NCBI RefSeq assembly: GCF_029784135.1
Contig: NC_073746.1
Coordinates: forward strand, 54,658,097-54,722,096
Length of the DNA: 64,000 nt
Source: Toxorhynchites rutilus septentrionalis
Lineage: Eukaryota > Arthropoda > Insecta > Diptera > Culicidae
Direction of reading: 5' to 3'
The notes beneath the pieces are model-generated. The model worked only from the letters and a program-made list of their open reading frames with translations, was not told the DNA's origin and searched no databases. This document shows positions 1-12,000 of this stretch, in pieces (the stretch's first letter is position 1; every line of letters begins with the position of its first letter). Position numbers and translations under genes: made by a program.

Positions 1-73
1 TTTGATTCACCATTACCTGTCGGTAAACGAATGAGTGATTCAAGATTGTTTACGGCCGTACCCAGAAAATTTC
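1..73 (-). CDS. TEP exon: thioester-region exon, partial, motif degenerate (GNGES)
   Basis: Acceptor CTGTTCTGTCGCAG at 74; the exon runs off the window. Its first two bases complete Gly from the preceding exon. The protein reads NFLGTAVNNLESLIRLPT then GNGES. The surrounding residues are strongly conserved with the TEP thioester domain (NLDNLIRxPTGCGEQ is the family form). The cysteine and glutamine that form the internal thioester are Asn and Ser here (codons AAT at 14-12 and TCA at 5-3). Thioester-less members are known in insects (for example Drosophila Mcr and several Anopheles TEPs), so this is probably a real non-covalent-binding member rather than a sequencing error. Confidence 0.82.
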
Positions 74-3000
74 CTGCGACAGAACAGAAAAATTTTAATT
101 TTGTGAATCCCTCTATTGCATAGCAATAACCCACCATCGACTGTGAATTTCGTGGATAGAGAACCTTCTTCTATCCCTCTCGGGATATCGAGATCTATTG
201 TGAACTTCTGTGTGCCGACTATGTTGAGTTCGATAACTCTTGCCTCGTTTTTCTCGTATAAATGGTTCTCGGGAGTCACTCGCAAAATATGCTCCACCGC
301 ATCCGATGCTAATAAACTTTTAGCCTGGGCTTTGATCGCGATATCTCCCAATTTTTTAGCCTTGATCATGAACGTAACGGACCTCCCGACGTCTGTCGGT
401 ACAGTAATTCTTTTTTTCAGATTTCCAATTATTTTGCCGCCTAATACCCCTACGAATTCAATTTCACCCCTTTTGCTAGATAATGTTACGTTAGCTGAAA
501 TGGTTTCCTCGTGATGATTATACACCGTTACGTGAACGAGCGTTATCTCATTGCGTTTCACTGAATACGGCTGTTGGACAATAATGTAAAATGGTTGTAT
601 TACGACTAAATTTTGGGGTTTATCCACAAATCCGAGACCCAGCGATGGACTGAGCGCAAAACCTGAAACTTGCCAGGACGTTATCGTGTCCGGGACGGTG
701 TCATTGACGGTCGTTTTCCGGGCATTCAGAGTAAAATTCTTCCACAGCCAAGAATCGGGGAATTCGGTTCTGATGAGAACCGGCTTTTCAAGTTGTCGAT
801 AGGGTTCGGAAAAGAATTTAGCACGACCCATTGGACCTGTACGCAACATTGCTGAGAAGAAATAATATATTTCCATACATTCAGCAATTGTATCATTTAA
901 AATACATATTTTACTTACGTGTATCCGTCTGACTGGTCGATAATAAAAATAAACCTGTTGACTGTTGGTTAGCAATCATTAATAAGTATAAATTTTCATG
1001 CGTTCGCTAAATGCTTACTGCGAATGAATTTATGTCATTGTTTCCGGTATAGTCGTAAAGAGCCAGATCCTTGAGTACTTCGTTTTTGTCAAAAGCATTT
1101 GCATTATTTCCCAGGAGAAGAACACTTTGATCGATTGCTTGTGTACCGAAATATGAGTCCTCGGCTGCCGCCACGTTGACATAGATGTCTTGTCCTGGTT
1201 GGTATTCTTCGCTGTCCAGTGCCATCATCACCTGTTAATAGCATGCGATAGTGTTATTTACTTACTGTCATGATATCTATCCAAAAACGGAATTTATATA
1301 GAAATCATGGCAGCTTCAGCTCCCGTAAGCTTCAAAAGACATCGAAGATTCAAAGAGTTGTGAGATCAGATTTGTCTTTCTCTCAGACTGAATGTCGGCT
1401 TGGAATTGTACCCAAATAAATCCTAAACGATGCCAGCCAACAGTAATTGAACCAAGGTCGGCCACGCTAACCACTTAACCCCTAGCGCCTTCACACCAAC
1501 CTCAGCTTTCAAGAAAAAAAATATAGAAAAATATAGTGCCCTCTATCTGTAACAGAGTAAACAATAAAAAAACAAATACCATCAATAAATACGAATACAG
1601 AATCCTATTTTTACGCAAGTGTAATCTTTTTTTCAAAAAAGACTAGCTTATTTGTTTGATTTTCAAAAATCGATCATCTGAATCGGTACAGTGCTTCAAA
1701 AGTTATGAATTTAAAAAAAAATCATTTTTGGTTATTGTTCGAACCATCGGTTAACTTTGAAAAATCATAACTCAAAAACGAAAAAAAAACGCCTCTCTGA
1801 TTTTGGAATAAGGTAAAAGATTTTGGTTTGTCCAGTCGAAAATATGATCATGGATTGTCCACTTTTTTGAATGCTCTAATTCAGCACACCTTTGTCAAAT
1901 CAGGTATTCGAATGTTTCAAAACATACAAATAAAATTGTCGTTTTAATGATTTACAGTAGTTTTATAGTATATTTTTACGGAATCACATGTTTTAAAGCA
2001 TTATAAAATACACCATCTGTTGGTGTCAATGCGCCCCTCATTCAAGCTAACTTTTATTCGATCACCAGATGATTATTTCACACGTATTCAGACCTTTTCT
2101 GGATTATAACACTTACAAATATTGTAAACGTCATTCCTGCATAGGGATTGCATTACCGTACCAAAAATTCAATAACCGGTTATTCGGTAAAGAAAATTTC
2201 ATTACCGGTAAAACCGGTAAATCACCGGTAAAAACATACTTTAAAATACCCAATTTTCTTGAAGAAACGGCTATTATTTAGGATGATTAGTTTACAAAAT
2301 TAGTTGGTGCTCCTTTGGCCGAGTGGTTAGCGTCATAACTAACATGCCGGATGTTCGGGTTCGATTCCCGTTCTGGTCGGGGGAATTTTTCGTCAAAGAA
2401 ATTTCCTCCGACTTGCACTGTGATCACGCGTATTCTAGAGCTTGCCACTCTGAATTCATTCAAGGCGTGTTATTTGGCATAGAAATCTCAACTAAGTACT
2501 AATAAAAATGACGCAAGTAATACTACGTTGAGACGGCGAAGTTCCTCTAGGAACGTTAGTGCCATTGAAGAAGAAGAAGAAGTTTACAAAAAAAATTGTA
2601 ATAGGTTGTATCTAGGACATGACCGCAGCTTTCGACGTAGAACTACGGAATTATATTATTCAATCCACTTGTTTATCACTTTGCATATTATTTTAGAATC
2701 CATCGATATTTTTGTAATATCTTTCTAGCTATTTAATTTTTTATTACTTCAGTAGACCCGAAAAAGTCGAGTAGAGTCGAAAGCTATCAGCACTTCTCGT
2801 TTTTTTGGTTCAACTCGCATCAGACTTTGTCTTTGTTTGGATACTCTTCCATATCCGCACTAGCACAAAAAATTCTCGTATGCTGCTCTTCTTTGTCGTA
2901 GCCAGTCTTCCATGTTTCACAAAAAACACTGCGTCCGGAATAATCATGTCCACGCTGCTGCTCACAGTTTTGTGTTTGAGTAGAAACATGATTTTTTCGT

Positions 3001-6000
3001 ACCTATGTTAGAAAATGTGACATGTTTGTATTCGTGGTATGTTTGGACATACGATGTTTAATCCCAATGTCTCACATGATGTTCGAACATGGTGTACAGT
3101 TTCTCTTGCATTTTCACCCCAAGCACCGGCAGTGCGTAGAGTAGAAGAAGCGAATCGGACACAACACCACCACCACTCAACGCGTGGTTTGTTGGTATGT
3201 TGACATGGAAAAAATTGCTTTCCTTTCATGACAATGGGTGCTTCATCAAAAATATTGGGCAAATAAAATAAACCTCTTTTTCTGTTCTGAACAAAATAAA
3301 CATCGATTGATATGAGAGTTTTTCACATTTGATATCATTATTTAGTGCACGCATCAATTTATATATTGAATTCATGTAACATTCGCTATTATTAGCTATT
3401 TGAACAAGTACTAAAATTGAATTATTCAGCAGTGACATGTTAGGCGTGACGCTAACCACTCGACCACGGGAGCAACAATTTTGGCTGGATCTTTGAATAC
3501 AAATGGCCAATACTGCTTGTTCGCGACGATCGCGACCCGAGCTATAAAACGAGCGGAGAAGAGGAGAAGAAAGGATGATGCAATCGCATGCACACATAGC
3601 ATATGTAGTGCAGTGTAAGTGTAGCTTTTAGTTTTTTCCTTCATTCAGTTTGTGATAACATCGAGAAATTAATGGTGTGTTTTAGCCGCTGAAATATCTC
3701 TGCTGGTTCTGCTGTGTGCCGCTGAAGGTTGCATCTAAAACTAATTTTTGGGTATTTATTTTTTGGTCAGCATTTGTACGACGTCGCCCGCTATGCAGTC
3801 GGCTCCCCAGACTTTAATTGTCAACATGCACGCAAAAAAAATAGAAAGCTTCTTTCTATTCAGAGAATGTTTTCTTTGAACGAAACCAAGGATTATTTAA
3901 TCAGACTTGCAAAATGTGCATGAACGATCTATAAACTTTTACTTAGTCGCGGCAATACAAGAGCCAAAGGTTGTACCGCTCATGACAACTCTACACGAGC
4001 TGATGATTGCGCCGGCTAGTGATCATTCTATCCTGGATTCCTCGAGTCGAAAAAGACGCACCACGCTAGATATGAGGTGCAGACTAGGGGGTCGTTGCTG
4101 ATTAACGGTCAGCTGCATCCCAATAGGAAGAGTCCCATGTCGGGCACACGTACAGAGCACTGAAGACTGCAACATCCCAATTATGAGAACACTTGTAATA
4201 AAGGGTGTGTCACATCAAATTGCATCACGGAAAAAACGCTGTAGAAATTCGCCCAGTAGACCGATCCTTTTGAAAATTTTAGACAGTAAAATAAAAACTA
4301 TTAAACAACTTTTGGCATTTTCTTTTTATTCATACTTCGAGCCCAAGCCCGTATGCTCGCACCTTCCTCTTTACCCCGTCCATAAGGTTCTGTACAACGT
4401 CAGGTTGTAGTTTTTTTTGAACAGAAATCCATTTTCTCTTGAAGTCCGCCTCCGATTTGACAACTTTTGGGTTCTTCCGGAGGGCCTGCTTCATAATCGC
4501 CCAATATTTCTCTATTGGGCGCAGCTCCGGCGCGTTGGGCGGGTTCATTTCCTTTGGCACGAAGGTGACCCCGTTGGCTTCGTACCACTCCAACACGTCC
4601 TTTGAATAGTGGTACGAAGCGAGATCCGGCCAGAAGATGGTCGGGCCCTCGTGCTGCTTCAATAGTGGTAGTAAGCGCTTCTGTAGGCACTCCTTAAGAT
4701 AAACCTGCCCGTTTACCGTGCCGGTCATCACGAAGGGGGCGCTCCGCTTTCCGCAAGAGCAGATCGCTTGCCACACCATGTACTTTTTGGCAAACTCGGA
4801 TAATTTCTGCTTGCGAATCTCCTCCGGAACGCTGAATTTGTCCTCTGCGGAGAAGAACAACAGGCCCGGCAGCTGACGAAAGTCCGCTTTGACGTAGGTT
4901 TCGTCGTCCATTACCAGGCAATGCGGCTTCGTCAGCATTTCGGTGTAAAGCTTCCGGGCTCGCGTCCTGCCCACCATGTTTTGCCTTTCGTCGCGGTTAG
5001 GAGCCTTCTGAACCTTGTATGTACGCAGGCCCTCCCGCTGCTTGTTCCGCTGGACGAATGAACTTGACAAATTCAGCTTATTGGCGACATCCCGAACCGA
5101 ACTTCTCGGATCACGTCTAAACTGCTTAACTACGCGCTTGTGATCTTTTTCACTGACGGAGCATCCATTTTTGCCGTTCTTCACCTTCCGGTCGATGGTT
5201 AGGTTCTCGAAGTATCGTTTTAGTACTCTGCTGACCGTGTATTGGACGATTCCCAGCATCTTACCGATGTCCGATGTGACAACTCCGGATTCTCGAAATG
5301 AGTGCGCAGGATTAATTCACGACGCTCTTTTTCGTTCGACGAAATTTTTCCAAATTTACGAAAAATTGACAGTGAAGCATGGCCAACGTGATCTATACAC
5401 TCTTATCTGATTATAAGCGAAAGCTGAAGATATAATTCCTAAAAATTAAATTTCTACAGCGTTTTTTCCGTGATGCAATTTGATGTGACACACCCTTTAC
5501 TAACTTCGAGCCAACCGCGAGTAATCGGTTACATATTACGAACATAGTTGTAAGCAAACATTGTCAAAATATTGAACTCCCGACCCCGCTAGGCTGACGC
5601 CATATGAGCCTTAATAAAAATATATATTTTGGTGCATGAACTTATAGCCTCTTAGTTCGTACATGGAATTTTCACATCGCGTGGACACGTGTAAGTGTTT
5701 TTCGGAAGACTGGTCGTAGCACACCTCGATACAGAGGGCTTCCTCTCCTTGTATCGAGCTGTGTGTTTATGTGTGTGAAATCAGCATTAGGCATGAATGA
5801 TATCCGCTCGTTGTGTTGTGCTAACTCACTCGCATCTGTGTTTTCATTCTATTCTATTTTTGGTTTCCGTCTCTAGCCCTGAGAAGGGCCCTAGTGGAAA
5901 GAAACTCTATCTCATATTCCTCCTTCACCCGACAAGAAAACAATCCTCTCCCGCTGGATGCTATGCGGCAACCATGTTGCTTCGATGACCACCAAACGAG

Positions 6001-9000
6001 AAGTGGTGTGGCTTCTTCTTCTTCTTTGTTTTTAAGAGGCTTTAAACTTTGCAGTTCATTCGCCTCTAAGGTGTGGCTTCAAATCGCGGATGGCTTATTT
6101 AAACCAAATATGTTGAAAATTTAAACCAAATATGTTGAAAATGGGCAGAAACGAATGTATCAGTTGCTCGTTATTGACAGCTCTGTTCGGGAATGCACAC
6201 AAATCGGCAGAACAAATGTATGGAAAAATGAGAATGCTTCCAGTTTTCATTAATTTAAACTGTTTAGGCATTAGTGGATTGTACTGTATAGTATATCAAA
6301 CAAATCTTAGAGAATTTTCGATTCCATTGGTATGCAAAGTATCAGAATTTGTTCGCTGTGAAAATAGTTATTAACGTTCACTTTATCTCACAAAAACGTG
6401 ACCTGTTTTCTGATTTGGCACCCTTCCTGAAAGACGTAGTTCTACGTCAAAAAAAAACATTTTGCAAGTTTTTGTTGGTTGAAGTAATACTTAAGGACAC
6501 AGAGAATGTTAAGTCTGTCGTCTTCTAATCTAGATCGGATCTCATGTTGGATGATCATGGATGATCATGTTGGGCGTACAGTACGAAGAGTACCGAATAC
6601 CATTGTCATGTATTTGCCTTTGATGTCCGCTGTACGAATACTCTTGTCCGAGGGTTTTCATCAATCCGTTTATAGACATTGAGCTTGGGCTGGACGTTGA
6701 TACCTTTGATTGTTGCAATCGTCGTTCAAGTTTTTCCTTGATGCTCAACTGCAGGTTTCGCATCGTCCAGTGGTTTTTTCCTCCTGTTGTTCAGCTACTG
6801 AATCAATATCATCATCGTCAAATTTGATCAAGTCCGGAACAATTTAAAATGCCTGGTTGAACAATGCAGTCCGTGACGTTTGATAGAAGACGCCAAAGTC
6901 ATAATTAATTGTGTTACGATCACGAGCAGAATAGTTATTCATATACGACGGGGGTGGTCTAACTTTTAGGCATTACGGATGACTAATTGTTCAAATGTTA
7001 GGCTGCGGTCTACCAACGTTGACTGTATCAAAAAGTCATTAGAAATTGAATGTTGTACAAGACGATAAAACAAAGTTTTAACTAGTGATGAAATGGATAG
7101 TGGTTTGGTCGGATACCGGATAACATATCCGGCCAGCCTCGAGCCTCAGCCCTTTATAAGTTTATACAAGACTAAGAGAAATGACAGGCGAATATGAGGC
7201 AAATGAAGCGATAAATGTTAGAAATAAATAAACACATTTTTAAATAATAATTATGAATGAATTTTGAATTTTTCGTTTTGAATAAATATCATATTTAATA
7301 GTGTATCAAGTTTTCTACACGGAATCTGGAACAGTTTTTTTCCTGACAATGATTTTATATCATAACTAGCTAACCCGGCAAACTTCGTCCTGCCCATTTA
7401 CTTGATTAATTCTCGAGTAATGCAGAAATTTGTGTTTTATTTGTATGGCAGCCACCCCTAAGAGAGGGGGGAGGGGTATCTAACCACCATAGAAACATTC
7501 ATTGCACCCTAAAGTTTCCATATGCCTAATTTGGTTTAATTTGCTTGATTAATTCTCGGGTAATGCAAAAATTTGTGTTTCATTTGTACGGCAGCCCCCT
7601 CTAAGAGAGGGGGAAGGAGTATCTTAACACCATAGAAACATTTATTGCATCCTAAAACCTCCACATGCCAAATTTGGTTTCATTTGCTTGATTAATTCTC
7701 GACTAATGCAGAAATTTGTGTTTCATTTGTATGGCAGCCCCCCCTTTGATTGGGGGAAGGACTGTCTAACCATCATAGAAACATTTATTGCACCCTAAAA
7801 CTTTCACATGCCAACTTTGGTTTCGTTTGATTGATTAATTTCCGAGTAATGCAAAAAATTGTGTTTCATTTGTATGGCAGTCCCCTCTAAGAGAGGGGGA
7901 AGGAGTATTTTATCACCATAGAAACATTTATTGCATCCTAAAACCTCCACATGCCAAATTTGGTTTCATTTGCTTGATTAATTCTCGACTAATGCAGAAA
8001 TTTGTGTTTCATTTGTATGGCAGCCCCCCCTTTGATTGGGGGAAGGACTGTCTAACCATCATAGAAACATTTATTGCACCCTAAAACTTTCACATGCCAA
8101 CTTTGGTTTCGTTTGCTTGGTTAATTTCCGAGTAATGCAGAAATTTGTGTTTCATTTGTATGGCAGCCCCCCCTTAGAGAGGGGGGAGAGGTCTCGAAAT
8201 ATCACGAAAACCTTCCCCGGCCCCAAAAACCCCTACATACCAATTTTCATGTCGATCGGTTCAGTAGTTTCCGAGTCTATACGAATCAGACAAACAGACA
8301 GACATCACTCCATTTTTATATATATAGATATTGAGATTTTTGTAAGTTGTACTTACAGTTGTCTTCAGAGATGGTAATCTGAGAGGGGATACACTTACTT
8401 CACTACAAATCAAATCTAAATTATTAAGACCGGCGACGGTAGAAGTAGTTCGCTTTTATATATATTTTATTATAGCTTTTATATTTTCATTATAGCTTTC
8501 AAATATTCGAGGTAATTTTGCATGTTGTTGCATCAAAAAAGTATCTAGACAGACACAAGACTACCCAAAGAACACCGATTTCACTTCGGTGACCTGCTGG
8601 AAATTCATTACTTCATCATTATCATTATTCAACATAATTTACCACTGGTTAATTTTGAGTACTGTTATAAAGTTAATACTGTTAGGAGTTGATAATAATT
8701 AATATTTAATATATTATAAAATTATAACACATTGATAACATAATGACAATTCTGACATGTCAGTAACACCTTATTTACATGTGAAAATTTTTTTTTGTTT
8801 ATTGTCTTATGATTTATCTTAAGTTAATGAGATTTTTTTTGTAATATCCTGTCACTATCCGATACCCGGCCGGGTAGCAAATATTGGCCGGAAAGCTACC
8901 GTTTTAACTTTCCTGTACTCGCGCGCAAAATCATAACTCGTATATTCGCGCACGGTCTCACAGACTGTAATTTTGTTATTGTGTTTTTCTAGGCGTGATA

Positions 9001-12000
9001 GTATTTAATTAAAGTAAAAAAATATATAATTAAATCTTCAAACTCCAGAAAATATTTTTTCTTCAACTTCATTCAGTTTCAATAGTCATTTAATTCAGCC
9101 TTTTCAGTATATAATTATTGATTCCCGGCCTGTAAGATCATATGCTCGACTACAAGATGGTTAATTGAAGGAAAAAAAGATCACACTAATAAAAACTCAA
9201 TAATAAATTATTCTATAAAATAAAAATAATTATAGGTTACTAAATCATTGATAATCAATATTTTATTTTGTGTAAAATCTCATCAATTGATATCGTTGAT
9301 TTTTTTAAGAAAATTGTCCCTCTGAAGATTCAAAACATTTATTTTCCAACGTGATTCTTATATTTCTCAATTACCGAGATGTATAAGAACTATCTATCAG
9401 AAATATTGACCCCTATTATGTAAATTAAATCGAACGGTCAATTGCATATTTTGAAAATAAGAGCATAATTCTATTATTCATAATTTAATATTTAATTTTA
9501 GATATTTCTAATTTCTCGTTCATCAATGTTGTTCTATTCATGAATATATTTCATGAAAGAAATCTGCATAATTAAATCACATTCACATAGTTCAAAAATC
9601 AAAATAACAATACTTCATTAAAACTCGCATTCGCAGTCTTCAAAATCGAAGTTTTCTCCAAAAATTTAGTTTCTATTGATTTTTGAAACCTTATATCGGA
9701 TGTTTCCAGAATTTTCATTTGTTCATTTAACAAATAATATGCCTAAATAACTAACAATCTGAGAAAACATATTTAAACGAAAACTTTTAAGAAGAAATAT
9801 CCAGATTTACATCTTAATCCATTGAGTTTGAATAATGTCACCATCCTAGACCAGGTGGCGGGCGCCTAGGAGTAGAGTAACACGGGGTGATTTGGTTATA
9901 TGGGGTGATTTGGACCACCCCTTTATCTCAAAAATTACGGCTCAACTTGGATTTTTTATAATGTCATTTCCTTCTATTGTTGAATCGTGTGTATCTAAAG
10001 TAAAAAAACTTTGGTAAAACTTCACAAGTAGAGTGAAACGGTAGCATAAACACAGCAAGCACTTTGATCGTCAAAAAATGTGAGTTTTCCGATCGTGGTT
10101 TTAAGGCCAAGCCCTCATTAACGGCCAGGAAGGTTCTGCTGTGTGTTTGGTGGGATTGTCAAGGAATAATCTATTATGAGCTGCTTCCCTATGGCCAAAC
10201 GCTCAATTCGGACCTGTACTGCCAACAACTGGACCGCTTGAAGGTAGCACTCGTGAAGAAGAGGCCATCTTTGATAAACAGAGGCCGCATTGTCTTCCAT
10301 CAGGACAACGCCAGGCCACACACTTCTTTGGTGACGCGCCAGAAGCTCCGGGAGCTCGGATGGGAGGTTCTTTTGCATCCGCCGTATAGTCCGGACCTTG
10401 CACCAAGTGACTACCACCTGTTTTTGTCCATGGCGAACGAGCTAGGTAGTCAGAAGTCGGCAACAAAAGAGGCCTGTGAAAATTGGCTATCCGAGTTTTT
10501 TGCCAATAAGGAAGCGAGCTTCTATAACAGGGGTATTATGAAGTTGGCATCTCGTTGGGAACAAGTCATCGAACAAAACGGCGCATATTTGACTTGAAAC
10601 AGATGATTGTAACTAATTTTATGAATAAATGAAAATTCAAAAAAAAAATACCGCAAGACTTTTTTGACAGCCTAATATTTGGTAGATTGAAGCTTCATAT
10701 AATGATTATACATTATTTATTGAGAGAAAACAAGTGTAGCTCAGTATACAATGTGACATTTTTTATTTAGACCGTATTGGTTTGGAAATATTATGCGATT
10801 TGCTTAGGTGGTCCAAATTCCCCCCTTTTCCCCTATCTACGCGGGCGAACGGTAGACCGAGGACTACCTTTTAGCCATCCCTGATATACGGGAACAAATC
10901 TGCATATACGAAACGTCGTCCTGCAATCTATCCAATCGGGGCTTCGAACAGTTGCTTCGAAATTTCCTATGGTTGCTCCGATAGCTATTCTAGCATAAAT
11001 TGCAATCTGACGTCAGCTTCATAAAGGGTGCATTTTTTCCGCAACAGCAGTTCAACAGCGACCAGAACTGGTTCGAGGGCACAATCCAATTTTCTTATCG
11101 CTGTCAGTTCTTCATCGCTGAGGCTTAATCTTGTGTTTCGTTTTCAGATCGAGCGGCGATTGTTTGAGCTGAAGTTCTTAGGTCGCAGGTCGGAAGTCAT
11201 AGATCTCATTTATGGTTTGGCGTCTTATTTATGGTATTTGTTATTTATAACGTAAAAAAATTACCGAAATAACCGGTTATTGATTGTAAAATTACCGGTA
11301 ATTCGGTAATGGAAAATGACCCGGTATTACCGATAAAACCGGTAATGGTAAAACCGGTTAACAATCCCTATTCCTGCACACCATTTGTATCAGATTTACA
11401 TAGCTAAACCATTAAATTAACGCATTTTGATGAACTCAATTCTGATCATGAGTTGTTCAATTGAATAATGTTGTTTTGTCCACATGATTCCTATGGCAAC
11501 CGCTTGGCGCGCTGCAGTTTGTTTATTGTGTCCTTCGCGAATAGCAGAAATAAAGCTTCTCTATGTTGAGTGTGTTAAGGTGAACACTTTTAAAATGCCC
11601 AAGAAAATGCAATATTCTGAAGAAAGCATAAATTATGAATGGATCAATATGATAACAGTAAACTCAAGCAATGATAAATGCAACATCTACTTGAGAATTC
11701 GAATGTTTTCATTCAAAAATTGGGATTTCTATAACCGGACAAACCATGATCATTTTTTGGACAAGCCATGATCAGAGGTGGCCAAACCATGATTATAATT
11801 CCTCTCTGAGGAAAATCGTTAAAAACATAAAAATTTGAATAATTTCAACGCCTCATGGTAGTATTAGCAACTAGAGACTTGGGGCTTTTCAACAAACCCA
11901 AGCTCTTATCGATTATATGGGATTTTCATGGAGAAAAATCGAGTTGCATTTACTAGTTGCATAAAAACACCCCAAATCGGACAAACCAAGATCATTTACC

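Larger units (their letters stand above)
2142..11370. mobile_element. hAT-like unit, 9.2 kb, with exact 8-bp target duplication
   Basis: TTCCTGCA is present on both sides (2134-2141 and 11371-11378). Inside it are terminal inverted repeats TAGGGATTG (2142-2150) and CAATCCCTA (11362-11370). Subterminal regions on both ends are packed with ACCGGT/CGGTAAT motifs (2165-2240 and 11262-11360), as in hAT elements. A degenerate hAT-like transposase fragment lies at the right end. The unit has been enlarged by a SINE, a DD37E mariner, a 143-bp tandem array and a mariner-bearing element. Confidence 0.75.

Noticed and set aside
2306..2381. tRNA-like sequence with good A and B boxes (also at 17092 and, on the minus strand, near 1450 and 3450)
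   Set aside because: The acceptor arms do not pair and each is followed by the same SINE body; these are SINE heads, not tRNA genes.
6542..6763. Minus-strand 73-residue frame (RNLQLSIKEKLERRLQQSKV)
   Set aside because: Might be hAT relic, but too short and degenerate to assign.
7092..8900. GGATAGTG..GGATACCGG-type motifs at 7092-7145 and 8846-8900 that could be termini of another element
   Set aside because: The shared bases are not arranged as a consistent terminal inverted repeat and no target duplication is visible.
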